DNA from: Grammothele lineata
Lineage: Eukaryota > Basidiomycota > Agaricomycetes > Polyporales > Polyporaceae
DNA length: 64,000 nt
Assembly (NCBI GenBank): GCA_002150815.3
Contig: NDFF03000020.1
Coordinates: 100,690-164,689 of the forward strand
Direction: 5' to 3'
Of the stretch, positions 1 to 11,098 are shown in pieces. The notes under the pieces were generated by a model. That model saw nothing but the letters and a program-made list of their open reading frames with translations, did no database searches and was not told the origin of the DNA. Position numbers and translations under genes: made by a program. Numbering within the stretch: position 1 is the stretch's first letter; each line of letters begins with the position of its first letter.

Positions 1-1128
1 GGCGTGCCGCCGAAACTGCTAACTTCTCGACAGTTCCATTCTCACTTACTAAGATGAAGGTTTGCAATCAAGCCGTAGTGTTTGATTCCTGTCTCCCATC
101 GAGCAGCAGAACATACGCGCGTTTTCCGACGTCCGCGGACGTCGAACATAGGGGGACGCACAACGCAGGACCCGCTCAAGCTGGCAGCGATCCTGTATCT
201 GCCAACGTCCTTGTAAGGTCGGTGCCGTCTTGCTTGCATTGCGTGCTTCTGTGGACGGGATGACGTATGCAGCTTCCCCGGACACCCGTTGCGCCGTTCC
301 CGGATGAATACGGTCAAGATCAAGATGCGCCCGGACGATGGCAATGGGCCTCCGTTCACAGCTCTAATGTTATCTGACCCGAGCATATCACGACAGGTTC
401 CTGGAAGCCACAGCCGCCGCGACGTGCAGTGGCCGGGCGGGGCCACGTGACGAGCGCCGGGACCGAGCGGAGAGGGCGGGATGGGGCATGGGCCGACGCT
501 GCGACGTTTGATGGACTTGAAGATGGACTCGGCGCGGCGCTGGCCGTTCTCATCCAGACATGTCCGGGCCGTCTTCTCCATCAGGCACGATGTGATCACA
601 ACTGAAGTCTATCCACCGCCCTCACTCTCCGTACTCTTGCATCTCTACGCAGTCGGTACGTCCTCGAGTCGCGCTCGTCGTTTCATTATTCACAATTTCG
701 ACTGCGCCCGTCGCTGCCGTATGTGAGCGGACGTCATTCCGCACGTCGAGCGTCCGCGCCAAGGGCCAGTGGCCAGACATCTGCATCAACGTCGGGCGTC
801 CCAGCCGGCCGCCATCAGCATCTGTCCAGCCACGCCCACGGCCGGGGTTCGCGAAGTTCATGCCCCTCGTGCCCGCGCTGTCGCCCCGTCCAGAGTTCTA
901 CATATACCCAATCTCTCGCAGCAGCCCTCTTCGCCTCTTCTCTCGATCCGTCGTCCGTGTCGGGTCCAGACACCGCCTCGTTCTCACTCCCCTGCGCCGC
1001 CCTCCTCTCATCTGCGCAACGTTCTATCCCCATCGTCTCCCTCGCATCTCTCCCTACCATCGTTTTGCATGCAGCTCTCCAATCCACCACCACCATCGTC
1101 CGCTTCCCAGCATCCACCTCCAAGATCG
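1..1128. other. 5' flank of EthD-like gene, no supported gene
   Basis: Several open frames cross this stretch on both strands but none shows a recognisable domain, and they overlap each other. A TATA-like stretch (ctacatatac) lies at 898-907, about 220 bases before the chosen start at 1129. The sequence between them is rich in C and T, as in many fungal 5' leaders. I see no RNA gene or repeat here. Confidence 0.4.
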
Positions 1129-2232
1129 ATGGACCGTCTCCTTCTCGTCTATACCGCCCCTGCAAACGCGACCATCCCCGCGGACTGGTGCGACCACGAA
1201 CACGTACCCGCGCGCATGACAGACGGTGTGCCCTCTATCTCCTCCTGCACCCGCTGGGCCGCCGCAGACAACAAGACGCCCGCATACATCTCCCTCTACG
1301 ACCTCCGCGTCGACCCTTCCCCACCCCCGACCCCCGCTCCCGCCGCGCTCCCCCGCCGTCCCGCCTCCGCCGGAGCAGATTCAGACGCGACAGACTCAGA
1401 CGGCAGCGCCCGCGCCTCCTCCAGCAGCCCCGCGCCCTTCCCCTCATCCGTCTCCGCGTTTCCCTCGAGCTCGCGCTTCCCCCGCCCAGGCACCACCCCG
1501 CGCGCGCGCACGCTCTCCCGGCCGATCCCGCGCTCCGCGCCCGCACAAATGTCCAAGTACCCCAAATTGTACACCGAGTCGTCCTCGTCGGACGACGACT
1601 CGCTCGCCGACGCCGACTACGTCCAGGCGCGCGTGTACGAGCCCCGCTCGGACCGCACCCGCGCCGACTTTGACCTCGACCACCTCTCCCTCTGGTCTTC
1701 CCCCCGCCCCCCAATATTCCGGCACGAAGACGACGACAGCGTAGACGACGGATGGGGCGGGGGAGGCGGGGTGGAGCTGGATTGGAGATACCTCTGGGTG
1801 GTGGAGACGGAGCTGGCAGACGAAGCGGCCGAGCGCGCGTTCGAGCGCTGGTTCGACGACGAGCACGTCCCCCTCCTCGCGCGCGTCCCCGGCTGGCTAC
1901 GTTCCCGCCGTTTTGCGCTGCTCGACCTGCCCTCGCCCTCGCCCTCCTCGTCCCTCTCCCGCGCGCAGGACCTCCGCCGCAGACGAAGGTGGAAAGTTAA
2001 TGGGGGCGACGGGGGGTGCGAGTACGAATATGGGATGTGGGAGGACGGGCGGGGCGCGCGCCCGCCCCGCTTCTTGGCGGTTCATGAGCTGGGCTCGCTC
2101 GACGCGTTTTGGAGCCCCGAGTTCAAGCACGCGACGAGCACGCCGTGGCGCGCGGAGGTGCTCGCGGAGGATAGGGTGCTCAGGTATGACATGAGGGTGT
2201 TTAGAGCTGCGGAGGTCAAGGTGGACCCGTAG
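1129..2232 (+). CDS. Divergent EthD-like (dimeric alpha-beta barrel) protein
   Basis: This is a single-exon gene of 367 residues. It belongs with the two shorter EthD-like proteins at 17562-18266 and 38053-38787. It begins MDRLLLVYTAP, has a WCDHEHVP motif near residue 23, and ends its first half with ISLYDLRVD. A second half carries WFDDEHVPLLARVPGWLRS, then FLAVHELGS and TPWRAEVL. The paralogues have WYDNEHIP and WYDEEHVV at the same places, so two tandem ferredoxin-like barrels are likely. Between them lies a long, acidic and Ser/Pro-rich insert of about 150 residues that the paralogues lack. The start was chosen because it matches the paralogues' MPGLLLVL start; the frame stays open further upstream. 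The substrate is unknown. Small-molecule binding or monooxygenase-type chemistry is a family-level guess only. Confidence 0.65.
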   Translation: MDRLLLVYTAPANATIPADWCDHEHVPARMTDGVPSISSCTRWAAADNKTPAYISLYDLRVDPSPPPTPAPAALPRRPASAGADSDATDSDGSARASSSSPAPFPSSVSAFPSSSRFPRPGTTPRARTLSRPIPRSAPAQMSKYPKLYTESSSSDDDSLADADYVQARVYEPRSDRTRADFDLDHLSLWSSPRPPIFRHEDDDSVDDGWGGGGGVELDWRYLWVVETELADEAAERAFERWFDDEHVPLLARVPGWLRSRRFALLDLPSPSPSSSLSRAQDLRRRRRWKVNGGDGGCEYEYGMWEDGRGARPPRFLAVHELGSLDAFWSPEFKHATSTPWRAEVLAEDRVLRYDMRVFRAAEVKVDP

Positions 2233-2640
2233 GGGCGGTAAGGGGGTTATACTTACGATTAAGTTATGATCGTCTTCACTTGTCTTTTGCTCGCGCACGC
2301 ACGCACGCACGCTCGCACCGCATTGTATCCATATCGCACGCACACGCACACGCTCCGCTTCGACGCGTTTTATCGTACCTGTCCGGGCTTAATTGGCATA
2401 GACTGGGGACATCGCGATGTCGACCTCAGTTAGCTGCGATCGCAGGGAGCACGTTGAGATGTACGCCCTGTATCTGTCGCGTGCTTGCCCTGAGACGCCG
2501 CTGGAGTGGCCCTCTTCGCGATCTGCCCCACTGCATATATGCGCGATATTCTGCCAGTTAGAGGTTGGTGAACCTTTGCTGGCGCTGCAGAAGCTGTAGT
2601 CACGATGGGATGGGCATTGACACAGTACTAGCACCAGTAC

Positions 2641-2993
2641 ATGCGGTGGCGTCGGGTGCCGTACGTTACATACACGGTTGGCCTCAGTTGTCCAACTGTA
2701 ACCTTCGCCTCAAGTCGGGCCCACGTAAGAAAACCCAAATGGAACGAGCAAAACATACCCGCTGCCTCCCCAGTGTCGTACCCAGCCTATAATCACGATA
2801 CCTTGATACTCCACCCTTCACGACCTCACAACTCAGCCACCCAATCAGTCTCCAAAGCACGGGAGTGGCTCCCCGTTCTACTCGCGACCGGGCCCCTACG
2901 AGGCGGAGGGACGCTCGGCGCTTCTTCAGCTGTCTCCGCGGCACGAGAGACCCATCGCGCGAAACCCGCCTCCCGGGGTCGCGCGCCCGTGAC
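2641..2993 (+). CDS. Possible small spliced gene or relic (very uncertain)
   Basis: A start at 2641 reads in frame to a good donor at 2726 (cccac/gtaag). An acceptor (caactcag) at 2841 joins in phase to a stretch with strong third-position G/C bias, containing GSPFYSRPGPYEAEG and HERPIARNPPPG, ending at a stop near 2993. The model would encode about 77 residues. No domain is recognised. The good junction phase and codon bias of the second part are the only support. It could equally be the last exon of a decayed membrane-protein gene. Confidence 0.2.
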
Positions 2994-3144
2994 GGGTATG
3001 TGGTACAGCCCCAGACGATCGCTCGCGCGCAAGTCCTCCTGAGAGGGGTTCGGAAGTATGGTGCGCGTGGTGCGAAAGGATGGTGCGTACAGCGCGGCGG
3101 ACGCGCTCCAGCGATGTGTGCTCCGTTCCGCGAAGTGTGCGTAT

Positions 3145-3145
3145 G

Positions 3146-3171
<26 letters not shown>
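3145..3171 (+). repeat. GGC trinucleotide microsatellite, 9 units
   Basis: A perfect run of GGC triplets seen directly in the sequence. It does not lie in a supported coding region. Confidence 0.9.
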
Positions 3172-3176
<5 letters not shown>

Positions 3177-3501
3177 TGCGGTAACGGGAGACCCGCGTGG
3201 TTAACTGAGGTGGCCTAACACACGATCAGACGCTATCTGACTGTAGCGAAGAGCAAGTCCAGTATCAACAAAGTGCAATTGGAAGTGTCCGTTTTGCCAT
3301 TCCCCTCTCTGAGAGCCATGCTGGCGATTCAAGTGGCGAGGACTGCCTGTGCACTCGCAGCCCCGTTGTAGTCGGCGTATGATATACTGTGTTTAAGGGC
3401 GACTTGTGAGCCAAACGCTGATGTTATGAAAACTTTCGACACGTACCTAGTGCGTGGTCTGTACGCTGCAAGGTAAGTGACTTGCGCGCGCCGATGGACT
3501 C

Positions 3502-3549
3502 GTCCTCATCAGCCTGAACGACCTCACCTCGATGTACGTCGCCGAGCCT
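3502..3549 (-). pseudogene. EthD-like gene 3'-end relic
   Basis: Read on the minus strand this encodes GSATYIEVRSFRLMRT, matching the C terminus GSATDIEMRAFKLMRT of the intact EthD-like gene at 17562-18266. The DNA matches at roughly 9 of 10 bases over about 48 bases. The rest of the gene is not recognisable upstream. It lies 1.3 kb past the divergent EthD-like gene at 1129-2232, on the other strand, so it is a separate decayed copy. Confidence 0.75.
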
Positions 3550-4106
3550 GTTGCCGCCGCGCGTTCGCGGTGGCATACGTGGCGGGCGAGTTGGGCGAGT
3601 TGGGCAACCCCATATGTGATATATATGCAGTACTAGCCCGAGTTAGACCAGTGAGCGAACTGTATGCCAGACGAGCGTGCGCAGGCGTACCAGAAGGTTG
3701 CGCGCAAGGGTCGCGACATGGCATCTCGGAGACGACTGCGTCAGCCACGAGACAAATAGAAGTAAACATCGCGCTTGTGGCTGAGCGACGGCTAATTTGG
3801 CGCGCAAATGTCGTGGCGTTCCAGCGCGCTGGCACTGCACCGTACCACCAACACAGTTATCGTCGACCCTCACCGTTTCCGGCTCTGCCTGCATCAAGTC
3901 AGTGAATCATCGTCAGGTTGGTATTTCCGCCTCAAGAAGCTCTGATCAACCTCGTTGAACGGGCCTCATACACGTGCGTACCTTCTTCGCGCCGGTGCTG
4001 TCAGGCGTCAGACAACCTAATTCAAGCCTCCTAGGTGTGCGTTCTCGAGACCGTTTCCAGCGTGTGCAACCTTTTCCCGCTGCTCCACGCAGCTCTGTGC
4101 CTCAAG

Positions 4107-5221
4107 ATGGATCTGAAGAGCTCCCACGACCCCCTGCACACCCCAGAAAACATAGGCGGCACACGCTCGCCGAACTTCTACTACCATGACGGCAACGTTG
4201 TCATCAAAGTGGGCATGGTCTTCTTCAAGCTGCATAAGTCTCGCCTCGAAGCGCACTGCGCGCATTTTGCAGCGTGCTTTGTGGACCCGGTCCACGAGAC
4301 CGACGACTACTCACCGCCCGCGCGGAAGACGCTCGACGGGTGCGAGCTGCACGGCGTCCCCGCGAACCTTACAGCAGACGACTTCGCGACCTTCCTGCGT
4401 CACTTCGAGGTGCCCATGTACGTTCTCCGCACTTATCCCACCTGCTATGGCAAAGTGTCTAACGTACGCGGCGCATGCGCACTTCCAGGTCACACCCCAT
4501 CCAGCGCGCACCCCGTACCGTCGCTCTCTCGCTCCTCCGCAGCGCCTTCTACCTAGGTTGCCCCGCGATCCTCGAACCCGCAAAGGAACGCATCGCCGAG
4601 CTCTGGTCGTACACCTGCGCGCCCACGCGCGCCTCGCCCGCGCTCCCCTTGGGAGAGACACACGCCGCGCTTGCGCTCGCGTGGCGCCTCGGTCCGGAGA
4701 TGCATGGGGTGCGCGCGCGCGCTGCGTACGAGCTCCTCGCGAGCGACGCGTTCTGGGAGGAACACATGCGCCCCGGCGACCCCAAGAGCGTCGCGCCCCC
4801 GCCGTTTCTCCCTATTCTGTACTGCGCACGGGCGTGGCTCCAGGAGGTGTGGCGCCGTGAGGTGCTAACGGCGCCGAAAGCGGGCGCGGTAGACATCCGC
4901 ATCAAAGCAGAACTTATGGACCCGAGCGCGGACGCCCCGGTGCCAGAGGACGATCGTCCGTGCAGCACTTGCGTGCGATACGCGCGGAGGGAGGCGCGGC
5001 ACGCGGCGTGGTGCGGGGAGTTCGCAACGTTAGTGATCCAAGATCGGCTCGATCCGTTGCGGGACGTCGACGTCGTGCTCGCGCGCGTGAGGGCACTGGG
5101 GCAAGATTGGTGCGCGAGCTGCATCGCTGAGCGTACGAGCGCGTGGGAGGACGCGAGGGCGCGTTGGTGGGACCTGCTGAGAGAGAAGTTCGATGTCGGG
5201 TTTGAGGAGCTTCAAGCGTGA
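4107..5221 (+). CDS. BTB domain protein A
   Basis: Two exons, 4107-4417 and 4489-5221, give 347 residues. The BTB core starts near residue 26 with FYYHDGNVVIKVG and continues with FFKLHKSRLEAHC. The first exon ends in HFEVPM, and the intron splits the Met codon after its second base, as in all other BTB genes of this window. The second exon carries the helical region (AAYELLASDAFWEEH) and the C-terminal Cys module: CSTCVRYAR, AWCGEF, DWCASC and RWWDLL. BTB domains dimerise and often bring substrates to CUL3 ubiquitin ligases; no partner can be read here. The N-terminal tail before the BTB is much shorter than in genes B-D. It is the first gene of a plus-strand tandem array. Confidence 0.85.
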
Positions 5222-5574
5222 TGGGCCTTGTTTGGGGAGACTGCACTGTATGCAATGTGATATACGTGTGGCCGTGGTTATTAATTGCTTGGTTATTGTA
5301 GCCTCGAGCCACTGCGCAAAAGCCGCCGGCGGCGAGCTTTAGATGGCTTGCTTGTATGTGTTTGGCGTCCGTGGCTGATCGTATAAGAGGGTCGGAATTC
5401 CCAGGGTTCGAATCCACGCTATATCCTCCCGCCAGGCTCCTGGCAGCCCTTTTATAAACTTCCGTTCTTGACACAGTCCTCCCCTGTAGCCCCGGTCTAG
5501 CTCGCCGTGTAAATATCTGCTTGGATTCGTGCAATCCACCGCCTCTGGCAGGCCAATCGTCTAAGACACTAGTC
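5222..5574. other. Intergenic region between BTB genes A and B
   Basis: About 350 bases with no gene. It contains a gggttcgaatcc string at 5403-5414 that looks like a tRNA T-loop, but no tRNA fold surrounds it. Confidence 0.4.
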
Positions 5575-7217
5575 ATGACATCAATGAATACGATATCAAT
5601 CCGGCGACGCAAACGCGATGCCGATGATGACAACGGGAGCGAGGTTGATGTCATAAACGAGGACGACCCCGCCAGCAACGAGGGTGCTGGACAGACGTCC
5701 CCGGGTGGAGCTATCCTTCAGAACCTAACGAAAGAGGTCAGTAGTAGCGCGCGCCCTTCCTCGGATACCCAGCTGGGTTTCTAATAGCAAGGCTCACGTC
5801 GATGTTTTGGACTGTATCAGAGCTCCAATAAAACGGCGCCCCCTGAGACGATCTCGGGATACCGCATCGGCCCTCCAGCGAAGCGATTCAAGACGCCAGA
5901 TGCCGCCTCAGCGCCCGGCCCATCGCAACCTGAGACGCAACTCGAGGCAGTCCGTGCAGGGTAAGTGGAACATTACGCTCATCCTACTAGCTAGACATGG
6001 TTCTAAGGGTGCGACCAGGACGCCTTCGAATGGGGGCTCGAACCTCCAACCCTCTGGAGGCCCGTCGAAGGATGCGATTCCCCCATCGGTGGCCCCACTC
6101 GCCTCTAGTTCTACCACTCAAGCAGGCGAGCAGACGCAGGTCCGCGAAGAACCCGGTCAGGTTCCAGCTGACCCCAGCGCGTCAATCACGCGATCGTCCG
6201 AATTCTGGTACGAAGACGGCAATATTATAGTTCGAGCTCGCAACTCTGTTCACTTCCGTCTACACCTCTCTCGCCTGACGAGATACTGTGCTTATTTCAA
6301 GGAAAAGGAAAAACATGCCAAGGTGAGTCCATAGCAAGATACTAGTTGTACTGAGCTCACCCCGGATTTGCAACGACGGCAGGAGAATATCTGCGGGTGC
6401 CCGGTCGTGGACGTCTCGACGTTCATCTCGGCCTCAGACTTCGCCCTGCTTCTAGGACTGCTCGAAATACCCTTGTGAGTCGCGTCCGTGAGCGACGCAG
6501 CGGGCAGCTAAATCACTCGTTCCTTGTAGAGCGCCCCCTATGAGTGTTATGCCCAATCAATCCATCGCTACGGTCCTGCGGGCATCCGCACAGCTGTCTT
6601 GCACCATCATTCGCGACGCCGCACAGAAGGAATTCTGCAAGAGATGGTCCTCCGTGTCCCCTCCCACTTCGTCAACCAAGTCTCCTCCCTACGCAGATGT
6701 ACTGGGCGCAATCAAAGTCGCGAAGGAGTTCAAGCTCACATGGACGTACAAGCGGGTCCTATACGAGCTTATGACCAAGGACGCGTTCTGGAAGAACGCA
6801 CGTTCTGGGGGCTTCGATGCCCTCTCCAAGGCCGCCTGCCTCCAGCTCTACCACGCCCGCGCGGAGCTTCAGCAAGCCTGGCGCACGCTCGTCATGACGC
6901 CCCCGCAGGATACCGACGACGAGGACAGAGACGACTGCGTCAGGCCTTGCGTCCGCCTGCGAGAGAAGGACAATCCGCGCGAGGCGAAGACGACATGGTG
7001 CGGCGAGTTCTCCGAGTTCGTGGTCGAGGAGACGCGCGACCCGCTGCGCACGATCGAGCGCGTTCAGGCCCGCATCCGCGAGCACGCCACAGGGGGAACA
7101 CGCTCGTCCGTGCCGAAGTGGTGTACGGAGTGCATGGCGGAGCGGTTGGGGGCGTGGGAGAAGGCGCGCGGCGAGTGGTGGGGTAAGCTGGACCAGTGGC
7201 TCTCCCGCGCGCTGTGA
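5575..7217 (+). CDS. BTB domain protein B (five-exon type)
   Basis: Five exons (5575-5736, 5821-5960, 6019-6322, 6383-6474, 6530-7217) encode 461 residues. A low-complexity N-terminal part with a basic patch (RRRKRDADDD) leads to the BTB core near residue 163 (FWYEDGNIIVRAR, then LHLSRLTRYCAYFK). Exon 4 is exactly 92 bases, the same as in gene G, which marks this subfamily. The last intron interrupts the Leu codon after EIP, at the position where the other members have Met. The C-terminal half has LYELMTKDAFW, CVRPC, TWCGEF, KWCTEC and EWWGKLDQWL, the shared Cys/Trp module. Exon order and phases match gene G, so the two are direct paralogues. Broken copies of its tail lie at 9.0, 13.1 and 39.2 kb. 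Confidence 0.85.
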
Positions 7218-7597
7218 AGGTGCGAGCGAGGGGTGAGTATTGTCACTGCTGATATCGGGTGCCGTCTACTGACACCGATATAGTATGCTAGGGCTGTCAT
7301 GTACCCGATGCGCGGGTGATATGTCTCGTAGGCTTAATTACGTGCTTGTCATGCCATAAGACAGTGGCGTAGTAGAACGCCACAAACGCGTTATTTGTAC
7401 GTATTTGCATAAATTGTCGTCGCGCTCACGGCGCCAACTGCGCCCGCTCGTCGTCCTTTGTCCGTTACCACTCGATCCACAGATAGAATTCAACCTCACC
7501 CTCGAAACAAGCCGACGCTCCCTCGGCCATTTGTCGTGAACACCGCGTTAGACCGTCAGACTGCGATAACGAGGTATTGAACGCCTCACCCGTAGTC
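7218..7597. other. Intergenic region between BTB genes B and C
   Basis: About 380 bases. No gene, repeat or RNA is seen. It should hold the promoter of BTB gene C. Confidence 0.4.
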
Positions 7598-9005
7598 ATG
7601 TCTGCGCCGGACGCCACTCAAGTCTCGGGTCTCGAACCGTAAGTAGTCAATCAGCTTATGGAAATGTTAATCGCGCACGCCCTGACTTTGTCGCTGAGCA
7701 GCGCCAACCCTCAGCTCGGTGCGGTAGGGAACACCGCATCTGGTGGCTCACACAAGAGGAAGATGCCCCCGCCATCCGGAGGATCGGGGAGGTCGGAAGA
7801 CAAACGGGCGGTGAGTAACCCTTTCAAATCCTGTCGCGATGATGTATCCGTGACTCATGTTCCCTATACGCTACTGAAGCGTATCGATGACTCGTCTGCA
7901 AATTTCAGTTACACCGGAAAAGGCCACCCGGGCACCGGAAGCTCTCAGTCGAGGACAGCTCGTGGACGCTCGTCCCAGTTCTGGTATCCAGACGGGAATG
8001 TGATCATACGCGTACAAGATCGACAGTATAAGCTCCTCAAGTCGCGCCTGGCAACGCACTCTCAGCATTTCAAGAAAGTCTTCTCTAGTAGGGTCTTTCC
8101 AGGACTATTAGGGCACGTCAGCGACCCTTTCGCGGAGGATGACTGTGATACACGCGATGGCCCCGACGGTCTGACTTCGGATGACTTCACCGTTTTCCTC
8201 CAGCATCTCGAGCTCCCTATGTGAATCGTTTCTCTTGCTACTTCAAAGCGACCGTCACTAACTAATCGTTTGCTCCTTTAGGGCCCCGCCTATACAGAAT
8301 GCCCCTCTCAAAACCGTTCTCTCCCTTCTGCGGAGCGCCGCTCTACTCGATTGCGCCATCCTTCTTGAACCCGCCGCCGCGCGCCTCCGTCAAATCTGTT
8401 CCGGAGAGGAAATCCCTGCCCGCACTCACCTTGTGCTCAAGATCTCACAGATCGTCGACATCTTCTCCCTCTCTTGCAAGCTGCGGATGGTCGATATGCG
8501 CAAACGGGCTCTGTACGAGCTTCTCGTAGCGGGCGAGCGTGCCGTAGTTCCTCTCCGCCAGGCGCGCTCCTTCAACTCGCGCCACGGCTGCCACCCGGCC
8601 ATTCCTAATTCCTCTCTACCCCGAGCCGACACCACTCTGCTCCTACTCTGCAACGCTCGCTCGCGCCTGCTCACTGTGTTGCGCAAGCAGGTCCTCACAC
8701 CCCCTAAGTCCCGCGAGGCCGTGGTCAATGATGCGGGCGAGAACGAGATTGCAGCCAAGCGGGCGTGCAAGACGTGCACGCATTTCGTCGCGCATGAGGA
8801 GCGCCGCGCGGCGTGGTGCGCAGCCTTTGCACAGTACGTCGTTGAGGAAGTAGCTGACCCCCTCCGGGAGGTGGATGCGATGGTCGAGCGCGTGAAGGCG
8901 ATGGGCGATAAGTGGTGCGCGAGCTGCGTAGACGAGCGCATCGACGCGTGGGAGGAGGCAAGGAGGAAGTGGTGGAAGGATCTGGACGAGTGGTTAGCGT
9001 TGTGA
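7598..9005 (+). CDS. BTB domain protein C (four-exon type)
   Basis: Exons 7598-7638, 7702-7810, 7880-8220 and 8282-9005 give 404 residues. The N-terminal 80 residues are polar with a basic patch (SHKRKMPPP). BTB begins near residue 84 with FWYPDGNVIIRVQ and KLLKSRLATHSQHFKK. The third exon ends in LELPM with the Met codon split by the intron. The C-terminal part contains MRKRALYELLVAGE, then CKTCTHFVAHEERRAAWC, KWCASCVDERIDAWEE and KWWKDLDEWLAL. Intron 2 (69 bases, acceptor gaag) has no stop in frame, so it could be retained without breaking the protein. The splice was placed by comparison with gene D. A decayed tail of a five-exon-type gene follows directly after the stop. Confidence 0.82.
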
Positions 9006-9014
9006 AGGTGTATC

Positions 9015-9153
9015 GTGTCTGAGGAGACGCGCGATTCTCTACGTGCGGTCGAGCACGTTTAGGTCTGGGTCTGCGAGCATTCGGCCGTCGCGGGCGCGGC
9101 GCGGCGCTCTGAGCCGATCAGGCTGAAGAGCTGTGCGGTATGCGGGTGTATGA
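9015..9153 (+). pseudogene. Relic of a five-exon-type BTB C terminus
   Basis: Just after the stop of BTB gene C the sequence reads VSEETRDSLRAVEHV, a stop, VWVCEH and then SEPIRLKSCAVCGCM. This lines up with VVEETRDPLRTIERV, QARIREH and VPKWCTEC of BTB gene B. Similarity fades after about 9153. This is a decayed fragment left behind between two four-exon-type genes, consistent with unequal exchange or gene conversion in the array. Confidence 0.7.
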
Positions 9154-9571
9154 TTTGTTGCTATCACCCTTAATATCAGTTTCGCGAGGTAGACGCAAGA
9201 CATTGGGGAAATGGGAGGCCAGTAGTGCCATGCGAGCTATGTGGACGAGTGCACAACTTGTGAGAGCGGCTGAGAATCGTTCGCTTCAGTGATTGACGTC
9301 ATCGGATCCCGCGAAGGGCGGAAAGCTACGCGATGCGCTTCTCCCACACCGCTACTAGTCTCCAGCTCGCTTAACTCTCTGCCGTGTCCCGTATGCAGCC
9401 CCTCTCGATGAGTCCGTGCAGTTTTGCTGGCTATCTCATTGCGGGCTGGCCAGGGACATAGTTGCTGATGATGCCACGAGTACGTTGTTTGTGCGTATTT
9501 GCATGGGTCGCCGTCGCGCCTGGCGCCAACTGATCGCCCGTCGTCCCCATCGTACGTTGCTCACCCCATCC
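9154..9571. other. Intergenic region before BTB gene D
   Basis: No gene, RNA or repeat is seen in these roughly 420 bases. It should hold the promoter of BTB gene D. Confidence 0.4.
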
Positions 9572-11098
9572 ATGTCGACTTCGTACTCGTTTCGGCGTCG
9601 GACCCTCAGTGGCCTCGCTGTCTGCTCGCTCTCCAGCAACACGGAAAGCGACGACGACAGCGTCTCTTCAGGGACGCATCGATCAGCCGCCCGCCGGTCC
9701 TTGCGCTCCCAACGGTAAGTCCAAACTTGCCTTGTGCAATGTTAACTGCACTCCCACTGACTGCACAGTCATTGGGTAGTGTCCGGACTCAGGTCGAAGT
9801 CGCAGCCAATACTGCCTCGAGTCGCGCAACTAGGAAGAGGAAGGCACGGGGCGCAGGATCGGAGAGATCAGAGGGCAAACGGGCGGTGAGTGCACCTTCA
9901 TTCTACCCCGTCGATGCGTCCGTTGTTCGAATGGCTCACGCGCCAATGTAGCGCATCGACTCCGACTCGTCAACAACTTCCGCTTCCGACAGTGAGGGAC
10001 CTGAAGGCACAAACGCAGGCCTCCCTGCTACCAGAAGTTCCCAATCGCGGACCGCTGGTGGGCGCTCGTCCCAGTTCTGGTATCGAGATGGGAACGTGGT
10101 CATACGCGTACAAGACCGAAAATATAAGCTCTACGAAATGCGCCTCGAAACGCACTCTCAGTACTTCAAGAAAACCTTCTCTGTAGTCTTACCGCGTTTT
10201 GGAAGGCCCGCGGGCGATGTCGTCATGGTGGATGGCTGTGTTTCACATAAGGGCCCCGACGGCCTGACGGCCGATGACTTCACTGTCTTCCTCCAGCAAC
10301 TAGAGCTCCCTATGTGAGCTGTAGTTCCTTTTACTTTCGAGAGATTCTTACTCACGCAGCGCTTGTTCCTACAGGGCGACGCCTATACAGGATGCTCCTC
10401 TCAAGACCATTCTCTCCCTCCTGCGAAGCTCTGCTCTGCTGGGGTGTGACGCCTTCCTCAAGCCTGCATCAGCGCGTCTCCGCCACCTGTGCTCCGGCGC
10501 CGAACACCCTACCCGCTCTCGCCCGACACTCAAGGTCGAGCAGACTGTCGACATCTTCTCCCTGTCTCACCGACTGAAGATGGTTGACATGCGCAAACGC
10601 GCCCTGTACGAGCTCCTCGTAGCCGGGGAGCGCGGCGCGGATCCCCTGCGCTGCGCGCGCTCTTTCTCGTGCCCGACCAGTATCGTTCCCGCCGACCCCA
10701 ACACTTCTCTCCCCCGCCCCGAGGCCACGCTCCTCCTTCTCTGCAACGCGCGCGTGCGCCTCCAAACGGCGTGGCGCAAGCAGGTCCTGACGCCTCCCAA
10801 GCCCCACGAGGATGCGGTCGACGAAGCGGGCGAGAACGAGATCGCGGGCGAACGGGCATGCAAGACGTGCACGCGCTTCGTCACGCACGGAGAGCGGCGC
10901 GCAGCGTGGTGCGCCGCCTTTGCTCGACACGTCGTCGAGGAAGTGGCCGATCCGTTCCGAGAAGTGGACGCGATGGTCGAGCGCGTGAAGACGATGAACG
11001 ATAATTGGTGCGCGAGCTGTATCGACGAGCGCGTGGACGCATGGGAGGAGGCAAGGAGGAAGTGGTGGAAGGATTTGGACCAGTGGTTCGCGCTATAA
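9572..11098 (+). CDS. BTB domain protein D (cassette 1 partner)
   Basis: Exons 9572-9714, 9780-9885, 9952-10313 and 10375-11098 encode 444 residues. The first exon is 143 bases, the same size and phase as in BTB gene I. The BTB core starts near residue 125 with FWYRDGNVVIRVQ and LYEMRLETHSQYFKK. Exon 3 ends LELPM with a split Met codon. The C-terminal half has MRKRALYELLVAGE, CKTCTRFVTHGERRAAWC, NWCASCIDERVDAWEE and KWWKDLDQWFAL. The closest relatives in the window are genes C, H and I. A membrane-protein gene follows 526 bases downstream on the same strand, the arrangement also seen for genes H and I, which suggests a linked function. Confidence 0.85.

Larger units (their letters stand above)
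2233..4106. other. Intergenic 1.9 kb with relics
   Basis: This stretch separates the first EthD-like gene from the BTB array. It holds a short possible spliced frame (2641-2993), a GGC run (3145-3171) and a clear EthD-gene relic near 3.5 kb, each listed separately. Nothing else could be supported. Confidence 0.4.

Noticed and set aside
42..599. 185-codon open frame on the minus strand
   Set aside because: No domain, no splice-compatible continuation, overlaps several other open frames, and composition does not match the real genes nearby.
3145..3171. GGC run as a possible polyglycine or regulatory element
   Set aside because: It is outside any supported gene, and simple triplet runs are common in GC-rich fungal DNA; recorded only as a microsatellite.
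5400..5416. gggttcgaatcc string resembling a tRNA T-loop
   Set aside because: The flanking bases do not form a T-stem, and no acceptor, D or anticodon arms fit upstream.
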